Origin: Stercorarius parasiticus
Taxonomy: Eukaryota > Chordata > Aves > Charadriiformes > Stercorariidae
DNA: 64,000 nt
Reading direction: 5' to 3'
Assembly: GCA_013396915.1 (NCBI GenBank)
Contig: VWZL01000810.1
Coordinates: 310,001-374,000 of the forward strand
The notes under the pieces were generated by a model. That model made no database searches. It was not told the DNA's origin and saw nothing but the letters and a program-made list of their open reading frames with translations. Positions 50,939-62,600 of the stretch are shown piece by piece. The translations under genes were made by a program, and so were the position numbers. The stretch's first letter is position 1; every line of letters begins with the position of its first letter.

Positions 50939-51548
50939 GTAAGTTCTGCAGCGAAACCAGAACACCCAAGAACCAAGATTGTTAAGCTTAAAGGATAATG
51001 GCACGTTATTAAATCTCTTGATATGCAGATGGCATTAGGAAGAATGCCAACTAGTTAAAACAACCATTAATCATCTCTAATCTCTAATCAATCTATGAGA
51101 CAGTCAGCACCCAACACTATGCTTTCAAAGAAACTTTAGCGAGCTCAAGACTGAGACATGGCTGAGGACAGGGATTAAGTGGGAACCGAACTGTTCTGAA
51201 GAAGCTGGCACCAAGTGTGGTTGCTGATGCCCTGGAAAATATGGCCCGCTGGCATCCACATGGACAAGAGACACCCCAGGCATTTTTACAGCCTGCTCCA
51301 GGGGCAATGCAGATGGACATTTTCTGCTTTAAATATCAAGTCCTTCATTTGGAGACAAACCTTCCTGGCTGGGGCTGAGCTTTGCAGGGGAACTGCGGTA
51401 ACAGCTCGTCATTCCACTTGGTTGTCTGCAGCTTCTGCAGATCTGTATTGCAAAAAATCTGGGGTAGACACAACACAATTCAAAGATGTGAGCACTGTAC
51501 TGTGGCAGATCTGCCATGACTTGTCCTCCTGTTCATTTCTCTTTCCAG
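50939..51548 (+). other. Intron between receptor exons 7 and 8 (0.6 kb)
   Basis: The shortest intron of the gene, bordered by gtaagt and tttccag; separates Ig3 from Ig4. A 151-codon open frame (51215-51670) runs through it into exon 8; only its last third is receptor sequence. Confidence 0.9.
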
Positions 51549-51666
51549 ACAAACCTTTCATTACGGTTTCACATAAGAAAGGGCCTTACTATGAGATTAC
51601 ATCAGGACACAAGTCACTGAAACTCGCTGCAAAGGTGGACGCCTTTCCTCGTCCAAGCGTCGCCTG
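51549..51666 (+). CDS. KDRL: VEGFR-like exon 8: first half of Ig domain 4
   Basis: A 118-nt exon lies between acceptor ctctttccag and donor gtgagt, phase 1 in and phase 2 out, with the Trp codon split across the next intron. It begins DKPFITVSHKKG, the same linker as EKPF in KDR and DKAFITVKHRK in FLT1, and ends KLAAKVDAFPRPSVA plus the split Trp. The domain has no first Ig cysteine, which is normal: Ig4 of VEGFR and PDGFR proteins lacks the canonical disulfide and mediates receptor-receptor contacts. If unspliced, the frame stops directly (tgg tga). Confidence 0.93.
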
Positions 51667-53495
51667 GTGAGTACCATCATCTCTAGCAAAATCAGGAATA
51701 CACGACCTTCTTTTGGGCTCCTGTCTAGAATAGATTTTCGCTGTTCCTTACCACATAGATAAAAGATGAGCGCTGGGAATGCTCATAGCACAGTTCAGCT
51801 AAGGAGATGCGACTCCTTTCTGTGCTGACATACGCTCTGTGAAGCTGGGCAAGCCGTACCTCTTTCCCATGCTCTTTTTCTCTCCTAGTCATGAAGAAAA
51901 GGCCCCTACAGGAAAAATGGGGGTTTCATTTAGTCTGGACACAGAACTGTTTGGAAGACTGAAGTAGAAAGCTATTGGGAAAGGGTTGCCAGTTTACCAC
52001 CGTGAGTGGTGGTCAGCCTGCAAGGGGGCAGCGCGTAACCGAAAGCTGCAGGACACATTCTCAACATGAGAAACTGTTTCTCTTTATAACTTTTAAGTAA
52101 TTTTCTCCAATCCTGTACCACCAGCAATGGCAGATCCTTCCAGACAATGCAGTGAATCCTCCTGAGCAAACTAAAGGCTCCACCGGGACTATAATGGATC
52201 GGTTTAATAAAGGGGCAGCATGTCAGCAACTCCAGAAGACGTTAATTTCTCTCTTTACCCTTTCACCTCTTGTCCTCTCTCTTCCTACTTTTTCTATGCT
52301 TCATTCTACAGGGGGTCTTTAACAACCCCATCCAACACCTTATACATCTTTAACTGTATGAAATCCCATGGGACAGCTGGTACGGCTTTGCCTGTCCTGG
52401 CAGAGGAGGTGGCATGGGGGAGCCACCACCCGCACAGTGCCCCTTTCCTTGGCCAGCTGAGTGCCACTCGGGGTGGGCAGCAGTCAGCAAAAGGTATTGG
52501 TCAGGGATGGGTTTGCTGGATTTTTTCTTAGCAGTCAAATAACATGAAATTCTCTAATATTCAGTCAAATCAGTGAAATCAGTCCTGCCAGGAGATATTT
52601 TTAATTGTTGCTGTTATTTAGGAGATGGGAATGTTTTTGTGAGTTGAAGTGGGGACCGTCCCCCTTTTCTCTGCCAAGGCTTTGTTCTCGGGGCCCAGCG
52701 TGGAGCTGCTCGGGAGCTGCTGGGACCACCAGAGCTGCCTTCCTTGCGTGTCTGAAGCTACAGCTGTTGATGTTGGAGGTCTCTCAGGACAGTTGTTTAA
52801 ACGGCTGGAAAGGAGGTTTCCAGCATTCTCAGGCAGTAGGACACATGCCCCAGCTTCTCCTTCCACCAAGCCTAAAGCTCTGTGTGTGGCAAAGTCTGGC
52901 CTATTTCATATTCATAACCCAAATCTGCATATTGGATTAGCAGTGAAGAGGAGTCTGCTCATGCAGACTCTGCTGTCCTTCTCTTAGCTAGTGAAGATTC
53001 AAGATTGTGGATTCCTCATTGACCTTCCTATTGACTGTAAATTCTCCAGGTCAGAAACTTACGCTTTTAACAGTAAGGGGTCGTATGTACATATTGAAAG
53101 ACAATTCTGATTAATTAGTATCTTGTTTTAAAATTGATGACATAAATTTTGGCTAATCTGCATTTAGTATTGCACATCCGGCATAATCTGGGGGCATCTA
53201 GATGTACATTTGATCATAGCTGAGCACGCGAGAGGCACTGTTCATTCAGATCCGTTGAAATATTTTTTTCTGCTTGTTGGATGAAGCCACCCCATGGCAC
53301 TGCAGGTGCTACCCAGTTTTAGTGTGGAAGGATAAAAGGAACAGATGTCCACTTCAAGCAGCGATTATAGATCTGCTTCCGTTGCTGTTTCCGAAGGATG
53401 ACTCTTTCCCCACCCTAATTTGGGGTAACATAGGATTTCTGAGGGCTAACATAACTGCATGCACGTGATGAGCTTTGATGGAACTTTCAAAACAG
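51667..53495 (+). other. Intron between receptor exons 8 and 9 (1.8 kb)
   Basis: Bordered by gtgagt and aaaacag; splits the Trp codon of Ig4. Several overlapping open frames near 52600-52990 come from a GC-richer patch and resemble no family I know. Confidence 0.88.
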
Positions 53496-53671
53496 GTACA
53501 AAGACGGCAAGCTGATCAAGGATAACCATACTTGCTATGAGCCGGATCCAATCAAGTACAGACTGGGCATAAGAGACGTGAGACCAAAGCATGCTGGAAA
53601 CTACACCATCGTCTTGAGCAATGCAAAATATGGCCTGTATAAGAACCTCACCATGCAGCTGGTAGTGACAG
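53496..53671 (+). CDS. KDRL: VEGFR-like exon 9: second half of Ig domain 4
   Basis: A 176-nt exon lies between acceptor actttcaaaacag and donor gtaagac, phase 2 in and phase 1 out. The acceptor tract is weaker than the others. The split Trp is followed by YKDGKLIKDNHTC, then LGIRDVRPKHAGNYTIVLSN and KNLTMQLVVT. WYKNG and DTGNYTVILTN in KDR, and DAGNYTILLS in FLT1, occupy the same places. The lone Cys of NHTC has no partner in this domain. Sequons are NHT, NYT and NLT. The next family exon would begin with a V-x-PQI-type linker; none is visible downstream in the window. Confidence 0.93.
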
Positions 53672-56600
53672 GTAAGACTTGATGTTTAGAATTCTACCCG
53701 GTTCTTTCTCATTTTTTGTGCGATTCTACTTTACCAGTCAGCAGGAATGGTGACAATCCCCATGTTTAGCTGATATGAGCTGATGCAGGACTCTGCATAG
53801 ATCACCACCTTATTTAGGAACCTCTGAAGATCTACTCATGTCACCACATGTTAAATAGAAGCAACAGAATGGAGAGCAAGTATGAAGAGTTAGTCTGAAA
53901 CTAGGTCATCTAAAGTCACTTTCCACCAAGATATTGCACCTCAGCAATAGCCTGCAGCATCTTTGTGTCGGGACAGTGTCTCCACAGAGGGAAGCAGAAA
54001 TGGTCTGAAAGTGAACAAACTTAACAGCCCTCAACTTACATTTTAATAGGAGCTTGGGAGGATATCTAGTAGTGAGGTCTTGGAGCTGATGGCACAGCTT
54101 TCTAAAAGAAGTGATGGAAGTTTTATCCCCTGAGACTAAAAACAAGCTTGGGCAATGCACTGGAGAACATCCTGTTGGGACAGGAAAAATCCCAGTAGGG
54201 CTGACGGAAGGAACTACATAAGATACCCTGTCTTTTATGTCTCTCCATCATCCTGCTACAGAAATACTTTCTAAGTCTTTATTTTATGTACTGTCATTTA
54301 TCTGCTGGGAGCACTTGAGAGCCAGGTTCATTTTCAGGGGAATCCGGGGAAAACTGAGGTAGACTGTGGTGTGCACTGAAGCAGGTTCACTTGACATAGA
54401 GGGAAAACAGATATTGGAATCCCATTTATTAATCTCCCTTGCTGGGACAATGGAAGACAGAGCCCACATTGTCTCTTTGCACATCCACTGCCTCTTTTAA
54501 TCCATGGAATTTGGCAAGAGAGATTGAATCATGAGGCCAAGTAGGAGTTCAGCAAAAGTTAGCTCTGCTTCCCTTTGGATTTCCCGAGGTTCGCTCAGGC
54601 AGGGAGATAGATGAAGTTATTGAGGTAGGTTTGCTTTTCTTTCTATGGTGAATTCTTTTCTCCTTATTCTCTTCACACCTAAAAATATTCTCAATTGTCC
54701 TATTTTGCATACCTATGTACTGTTGCACCATGTAACTTCCAGCATTTGTGTTTTTCTCATTTCACCTCTCACCTTGCGGAAAGAAATAATGCCTAACAAA
54801 GGGAGAACTTGTCACTTAGGCACATTTGGCCTATTAAAATGCTAAATAAGATATGGTGGCTTAAACCACCTTAAACATACATAAACTAATGTAGGATTTA
54901 GGAGTGGAGAGAGCTAAGAACCTGCTTATGGTCAGGTACTGCAGCTCGGCTGATAAGGAGGAACGTGTTAAGCTGCAGTAATTTGTTCACTTGAGATTGT
55001 TTCTCCATACAATGGTTCTGCCGTCTTGTTAAGAGAACGGAAACATTCAAAGGAAGAGAAAATTAAGAATGATAATAAACTATCTTGTCAAGGTAAATAT
55101 TGGTGTTTGCACGCAAAAGAGAATGTTTACTTGAAGAGCAGCCATTCCCCAAATAGGCATGTAAAAAACAAACAGACCTTGTTTCTATCAGCAAGATGCT
55201 ATTTCAGGATTAAACCATCCCATGCTCTTAACTACAGCACAAGCCTTTCATCTTTATTGTATGTACAAGTATTCTGTCTCTCACACAGAGTGCATGCCTC
55301 GCATGGTGCTCATTGTTAGCCTTTCTGAGAGATCAGCCCAACAAAGACTTCAGTCAGGAATCATTATTTAATTGCAAAACCACCATTTCTCTAGAGTCTG
55401 CAAAGTCCAGCAGCTGGTACCAGGAATGGTACCACCTGGAGAAGGTGCTGCATGGTGAAACACAGCAAAAATGAACAGCAAGTGTCTCTTTTCTGGTATA
55501 AGAATGTCATCCCAGAAATGAGAGCAAGCAAAGGAAAGTAACTGCCCAAGATTGCCGGTGTTTTTAGCTGCAGGCTGCAAACAATGAGGATATTTGCCTT
55601 GATTGTATACAGGACTGACACAAAACACCTAGGAAATCTCTCTTGTCTTTGCCAGGCTCTTCCCTGCAGCGCTACCGTGACATGCTGTGTCTGAAGCACT
55701 CAGCCCAAGGAGAAGGTTGTTTTGCTGAGATGCATGTGGGTAGAGATCAAAAAAGGCAAATTTTGCTGCTGAAGCTTATCCAACAACAGCAAACTGCCTT
55801 TTTTCTTGTGTGTTCAATTAGAGTAAAGGGACTGCTGCTTTTTCAGATCTGGGCACCGTTTGCTTTATTTTCCAAAAAAAAGCTCCAAACTGAACACAGA
55901 TTTGAACTTTTCCCTTAACTCCTCAACAAATAACCTGACAGTTTATCTCCAGTCATCATGACTGATATCCTAGTATTGTACCTGAATAGATTAAATTGCT
56001 TGGAGTTTCAGCAGACACTTAGACATGGAGAAGGAGACCAAAACATACTTTCCAGTCATTTTATGCCAGGATTACCTTGCCCACCACTGAAACTCAACCA
56101 TCCCTGAGCTGGGAGGGGTGACTGATGTTTCTGCTGAGAACCACAGGCAGTCTGCAACTCCTGAAGCTGGAATTTGAGCATGAGGATTAGCAGAGTTGAT
56201 GGAAAAATCCTCTTGAGCTTGCGAGTGAACACAGTGGTAGGAGCATCAGTTTGGCATCATGTCTAAAAGGTGGAGCCTGCAGCAATTCTGTACCCAATAA
56301 GCCTCGTGCCGAGTACATAACCCTGTACCAGCTCCCTGTTACTGAGGAGTAACGTTTCTTTTTGAGTAACAGCATTGCTCCCCAAAAGCCAGGGCCAGGT
56401 TTTAAATTTCAGAGCTGCATCTCTGAAAGTGAGTGAGTTCTGATCTATACTATTAAAGAGAAGATGGAAAACCAAGACTTTTGAGTGAGAAGATAAATGA
56501 ATTTGAATGTGTTTTCTTTTGCTGCAAGGGGAGACTGCATTGAAGGAATTATAAGTAAGCATACAGCCCCCTCTCCTGTGAGTCTTGTCACAATAATACA

Positions 56601-59600
56601 TCGTTAATGTTCCTGGGCATCACGGATAGCATAACTGGCACCCAGTGTGCTCTAACAAACCCATCAACTGCGAATTTGAACTAGGTGTAGAGGAAGTTTG
56701 AAGTTAATAGTGTTGTGAATTGTTGAGCACGAACAAAGTATAAATAGCAGCAGGACTCATTCGTCAAATTGCACTATAATAATTTTTGCAGTGTTATTCA
56801 ATAACAATGGCAGCAGAAGAGAACTCTTGAAGCAGGATGAGAACAAGACAAGAAGTCATCTGCTTGAGCCCTGCAGGACAGGAGCGTATACACAGTGTGT
56901 CTCCTGACCTTCCCGAAGACCAGCGCTGCTGCAGGCTTTCCTTGCAGTCACCTCCCAGATAGTTAATTGGTAGCAATCACAGCGTTCTGACAGAAAGCGC
57001 ACGCAGTGTGTGCAAGGTATTTCGCTCCATGGTAAAATATTAGGAGCTATTTCCCCCCAAAGTTTGATATGGCCATAAAACCGACGAGTATCTGCAGAGT
57101 GCAGAGGTATCAATCGTCTCAGCTCCACTGAGGCAAAAAGGAGCAAAATGGGCAAATAACCCCCAGAGCTGCAGGGTGGGAACTGACACCAACGCTGGCC
57201 CCAGGCGAGGACCTGCTTGACAATATGCAGGATGGAGCACGCTGCCTGGCCTGGAGGAGAATCGTGCTGCTATTCAAAAAATGTCTCTTTAAGAAGTGGC
57301 TTAGCTGTGCCTCTGGTCACCCGTGTTCCCACTGCAGCTGGAATTTAATCTTGCAGGAGCACATATCTCCCTTGTGGAGTCACCTTGGCTCATTCTAGGA
57401 CTCCAGTCCCCAGGAGGTAGCTGATTGCATTTTCAAAACACTCCTTCTTTACATATTTACACATCAAACGCTGTCCAACAAGCGGTGGGTTGCTGTGTTT
57501 TTGTTTTGTTTGATTAAATTCTTACTGAGAAAAGCTTCAAGAAAATAATGTCCTGAAGAATTTGGAAAGGAGGGAGCAAGGAGAAGGAACAATCCTAGCA
57601 AACAGCTGGTGGCTGCACATCTGAGCCAGCCAAGGAGGAGAAACGTGGGAGAAAAGAGTTATTCCGGGCTGGAGTACAAAGCTCTTTCAGAACAAAACAT
57701 AAACAAAAAACCTCAAATCTATTTATGGGCAAGCAGGCTGCATTTCATTCTCACCCTCACACAAGTCATCTGCATGTATCAGGGTTCTTGCTGAGCCCTT
57801 TATGGAGCAGTCAGCGTGCTCTGACCACCACGTGGGGAGTGAAGATTGTATTGAAGCATAAGTTAATTCAAAAAATGGGGTGAATAATCTCCTTCACCAC
57901 TTTGCCTTTCTTCTTTGTCCCAAAGTTTCTCTCCTGTGCTCCCTCAAGGCTCTTCCAGCAAATATTGCTTTGGGTTCCAGCTGCTCTAGTCAATTGAAAT
58001 TACATTCCCTCGTAGAGTCCTTGATCCCCCAAGCTCTTGTTGTATCTATAAGAAATGCAGGATTAAGTGCTAGAAATAGCCTCTACCGTAACTAGTGGTA
58101 ATTCACAGGCTTCTTATGAATTCCCTCTCTCCTGAGCAAGGACTGGAATAAAAGGGGTGCATGGAGAATTCACGTGTGCATTGCCACGTGCTCCTTGTTA
58201 TGGCAGTGAGGTGACCAGCTATACCTCGATTTGTTACTGGGGGGAATTAGCTCCGGAGCACTTAACGATGCATATGTTGCCCTACTCTGTAGTTAGGCCA
58301 GCTCTTCATATTTGGTTTAAAATCAAAGGCAAAGGGAGTTCTGTGCCTGACCTACTTTGGCTTGCAAGGGATGAGTTGACATCAAAGGAGTCCCCAGTGA
58401 TCTCCATAAAAGTTAATAAATATGCGGTGATCCATGTGAACAATACCCCTCACCTCAACCAGCCCCAGAAATAGTCTGAAGAGGGAAATGAGCCTTCAGG
58501 ATGAGGTTAATACATTTGGGTTATGCCAGTTCAGAGAAAAAGAGCTCTTAGAGTGATGGATCTCAGTTAAAGCCAGTTGAAGACAGAGGGAGGACTCCCA
58601 CAGACTCTTATCCATGGAAGGGCCACTGAAATCTCTAAATTAATTGCTAAATTGGACACTGTTGCACTGTGAGAAACATAAATTTCTTTGGATTATTAGT
58701 GTAACCCAACTAATGTTTACTCTAAAGGACTGAGCCAGATACGAGAAGCAGGGCTACATAAAATGATCTACCTTCCCCTTGCCTGCATGCTTCAGTATCC
58801 TGCCAGGACTGCTTTTCCTTTGTGTATCATACCCACCTCCTGCATAGCTCCTTGGAGGATGACCCATTCAGGAACAGTCAAAACAAAATCTAATTTTCCA
58901 CCTGCTGGGCCAGCCGAGAAAACTAGAAACCCCAAAATAAACCACAGCCTGTCTCCATCCAACCGCTGTTCCAAAGTGTTCCCCTCCAAGCCCACTGCTT
59001 TGCTTTCCTCCTGGGTCCTGGCACCAATGGCTGTGGCCAAAGCTTTGGGTAGGCAGGACACTCAGCTGCGAAGAGCAAAGGCGAAGAGATACAATGCTCC
59101 AGTCTATCCTTCAAGTCTCATTTATCAGACATAGACAGGAGAGGAACAACTGACTTCTTCTGGGAGATATGGGAAAGAAAAGAAAAAAATGTAGGAGCAC
59201 AAATATACTGCAGTGAGCCTTTCCGGCATGCTAATTATTAGCAAATTATGAAGAATTTTCTCACTGACATCATGCAAACCCTCCACACTTGCAGCTCCGC
59301 AGCCCAGCCTCCACTCAGCCTCTCTGCGCTCCCAGGAGAGCCCCTAATGAAAAAGTCAGATGAGCTATTTTCATTTTGTTAGAAGTAGCCAAAGCAATTT
59401 TAGGAAGAGGAAGGTGGGGGCCTGCTGGAGTTTGCCAGAAGAATCTGAAGCATTCAACTCACGTCTTTGCAGCAGCAATCTCTCTCTGACAGCCCTTAAA
59501 AACCAGAGTGGTGGGGGGAAGTTGGAAAGTGGCAGCATGTGGTTTCCATGCTGTCCCTCAGCCAAGCCTGCAGGTATATTAACTGGTGTTTTTCTATTTT

Positions 59601-62600
59601 GAAAAGCAGGAGAAGGGGCAGAGACAAAAATCCTAGAAAACTGCCTGCTCTGCTAAGAATTAAGCAGTTCATCATTACACATTTGCTTTTGAACTCTGTT
59701 TGGCCACGAAAAATAAGATGGGGAGAGACAGACAAAAGAAAACCCTTTTTTTTTTTCCCAAAGCTTGGTTGCATCGGGGTTGAATGACAGATCTGGGAAA
59801 GGTGGGACAGGACTGGAAAAGACAGCTTTCCTCCTACAAGGTGAAGATAGATACATGCAACAGTGACAGTACAAGGTCAGAAAAAACCAAAACCAAGCTG
59901 CGCTGCCATTTTAACAACAAAATTCCCTGTAGGGTAGGTCAAGTGCCCTGTGATTTTTCTTAATATCTGTTCATACAGTATCCCACTGCACTGTTTCTCT
60001 TCCGTTTGCTTCCACCCCGCTGGCATCCCCAGCCCAGAACAGCGGGTTACAATGGAGCAGCAGGGGGTGTGCGCTAGAGATTAGGCAGGGGACCGATAAT
60101 CGGTGACCCTAATTCTATTCCTGGCCGCGGTACTGACTCATGGAGAGATTTTGGCCACTCATTTCATCTTGGCATCTGCTTCCTCAGAGGTACCACGGGG
60201 ACAATGCCGTGCACCCACCTCACAGCAGCCTTGTATGTAGTGCTGCGCAAAATAAAACCAAAAAGCAAACAGAACGAAACAAAGAAAACCACCCAGAGAA
60301 AATCAGCTGGGGTCCAACACAATGTTCCGTTCAGCCTGAAACAAAAGTTTTGTTTTCAGGTCATTTAACTAATTTTTTCTTTCTTTCCTCTTAACAAACA
60401 AGAGAAGGGAAAAAAAAAAAAAGCAAAAAGCAAAGCACAGAGATTGTAAGCCAAACACAGACAAAGTGCTTTTACTTTGGGGGAAATTTCATGCTCATTT
60501 TCCCATACCGTTTGACCAGTCCAAACTTGTATTAATGAGTTCCCTATCTACCACACAGAATACTCAACTAGCTCAACTTGCAGAGCTTATCTTTCCATCA
60601 AGTACCACACAAACATCAGATGAAAGATTATAAAGTGCAAATTATTTTTGCTTTTGGGAAACAGAAAGGATAAATAGAAAACAAATTGCCTCTCTATCAA
60701 TAGTTTTAATGAAGCCCCATATCCAGCAAAGTACGTAAGGTTGAGACTAAATGCTTCACTGGACCACTCTATGTTATTTTAATGATGTGCTTAACGTGAA
60801 AAGATTTTTTGAAACCCAGTTTAAATGGTAGTGGGGAAGGTAAGTAAACAGCAGTTCAGTCAGAGGTCACTGAAAGTAAAGCAAAGTTTCTCTAAAAGAG
60901 GCAGGGAAACTTGCTGTGTGCTGTCCTCTATATTTGGATGCTCCTTTGGGTGACAAGTGTGCAGCCCCGTCCTAACATCTGCAATGAATTTAGAGACAGA
61001 AGAGCCTCTTGCAAAAGGGGTAGTGCCAGAGGGTTAATGTCCTCATCCTTGTACATATTATTTGTGCCTAATGCCACAGACTAAAGATAACAGTAGGAAC
61101 TAAGGTGAGATTTACATAATGCTGATCAATTTGAAATTTACAGTAAGCAGAACTGCTTTTTGATTGCATTTCATAGTGCAGCAGCAGCAGCAAAGTCTTT
61201 AGTTATTCAGGTCAGCTCTCACACCAGCAATTGCACCTCTGCAAAGCGAGTTGGGGATACAATCACACTTTAAGCCAGAGAGGATGAAAACCCATTTATT
61301 TCGATACATTTAAAGCCATCTCAACATTGCGCGTTCCAAATGCAGCCAGAGACGAGAAAGCTTTTAAGGTTTGTTTGGCTTCTGCTTGAGAAAACTCAGC
61401 CTGGGCAGGGCAATGGCCCAGGGATGGGAGGAGGAGGCTGAAAGTCAGTGGGCAGATCTCGGCGTGGGGGGAGTGGGAGGCAAGAAGTGGGATAGGGAAG
61501 GAAGCTTCAGGTCAGGAATGAAGTGTATTTACAGATCTCTCGCAGTGCAGCACTACGACAGCAGGCAGGACTGCTTCTGGGGCAAGGCGCTATAGGAAGG
61601 TGTTCAGTGACCCAAGGCCAGGATGGCAGAGGGTGTTGTAGGTCAGGCTCTCAGCACGGCGGCAGAGCTTCAAGGAGAAAAGAGGGCTCAGCTCTGCTCT
61701 TGCCGGAGAAGGCGAGGAGCACTGCAGGGTCTGTGCAGAGGCAGCTTGCCTCTTTACTCAACTTCTGGACTGCCATTAGTCCAATCCCTGCTAAAGCTCT
61801 CCGCTCCCAACAGCCTTTTTTTTGGCATGCTTAAAAATCAGCAATACACATGCAAATATATTTGCCTTGATGAAAACCACACTTTAGATGCTAATTTAAG
61901 GTGCAAGCAGAAATGTACTTGGATTTTGGCAGTGCTTACAAATGTATTCGTATCCCAAGCCCTACCCCACACCTAAACATGAGCGAAGATAAACAAGAGT
62001 TTGTGCATAATCCATCATGCTGCTTAGTAAGCAAACAAGAAAGAGAAAGCAAAGCACTGTTTGCAGGAGGGAGAGAGTTATCTGAGAAATACACTGCTAG
62101 GTGTACCTTAGATAATCACTGGCTTTAGGCTAAAGACTCCTCATCACACTAACGTGGAGAGCCTTTTCGCAGGTGAGACTGCTGCAGGTGCCAGCCCACT
62201 GAGCCAACTCTCTGTAGCCTGAGCAAATCTAAAAGGCCAGTTCCCACCACAGAAGCCAGTTAACTTGTTCCCATCACTGACGGAGGCAACTTCTGTAAAT
62301 AGGATTTGGCCCAGCAGCAAGCAAAGCGAATGGAAAAGCTTCAGTTGCCTTCAGGGGGCGTGGGAAGAGGTAGAAAGGCCATGACAGTGTGCAGAGGTTT
62401 GGAAAGTTTTCAGCCCCCAAAATATGCCCCATACGAGTACCCCACATTCCCCATCCCAAACCTGCAGCGCGCTGGGGCCAACACCAGCACCCTACCAGGC
62501 ACAAAGGCGGCACACTCAAAATTGTGGAAGGGGCTCGTCCCCTCTGCGGTAGCGCCACAGTAAGAGTCATTTGCAGAATGAGACCTACCACCATTACAAC

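Larger units (their letters stand above)
25341..53671 (+). other. KDRL: Partial gene: VEGF-receptor-family receptor tyrosine kinase, probably kdr-like (VEGFR4), exons 2-9
   Basis: Eight plus-strand exons join in frame to about 394 codons covering Ig-like domains 1 to 4 of a VEGFR ectodomain. Exon order, exon lengths and splice phases parallel KDR exons 2-9: Ig1 and Ig2 in two exons each, Ig3 in two, Ig4 in two. All introns have GT donors and AG acceptors and no exon carries an in-frame stop, so the locus looks functional. Known for the family: these receptors sit in the endothelial plasma membrane, bind VEGF dimers through Ig2-Ig3 and signal through an intracellular split tyrosine kinase. Motifs are a mixture of KDR-like (DYRNPF, GFVIPSH, ANDTG) and FLT1-like (PCRVTSP), but differ too much from bird KDR and FLT1 to be either. 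The kdr-like fourth receptor is the best fit; a divergent paralogue of another VEGFR is the alternative. Nine N-glycosylation sequons are present. Exon 1 (signal peptide) and exons after Ig4 are not found in the window. Confidence 0.78.

Noticed and set aside
52605..52987. Overlapping 111- and 112-codon frames between exons 8 and 9
   Set aside because: Two frames of the same strand plus one opposite all open at once, typical of a GC-richer non-coding patch; the exon 8 to exon 9 splice preserves Ig4 without them.
25341..53671. Identity as bird FLT1 or KDR
   Set aside because: Single motifs match each, but linkers, loop lengths and overall sequence differ far more than bird-human orthologues of FLT1 or KDR do, as far as I remember them.
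55395..55480. Possible next receptor exon around SSWYQEWYHLEK
   Set aside because: It has Trp-Tyr pairs like Ig5 of KDR, but no PQI linker, no Ig cysteine and no acceptor in phase 1.
58157..58474. 105-codon plus-strand open frame considered for Ig5
   Set aside because: No Ig cysteine and tryptophan spacing and no splice borders in the right phase.
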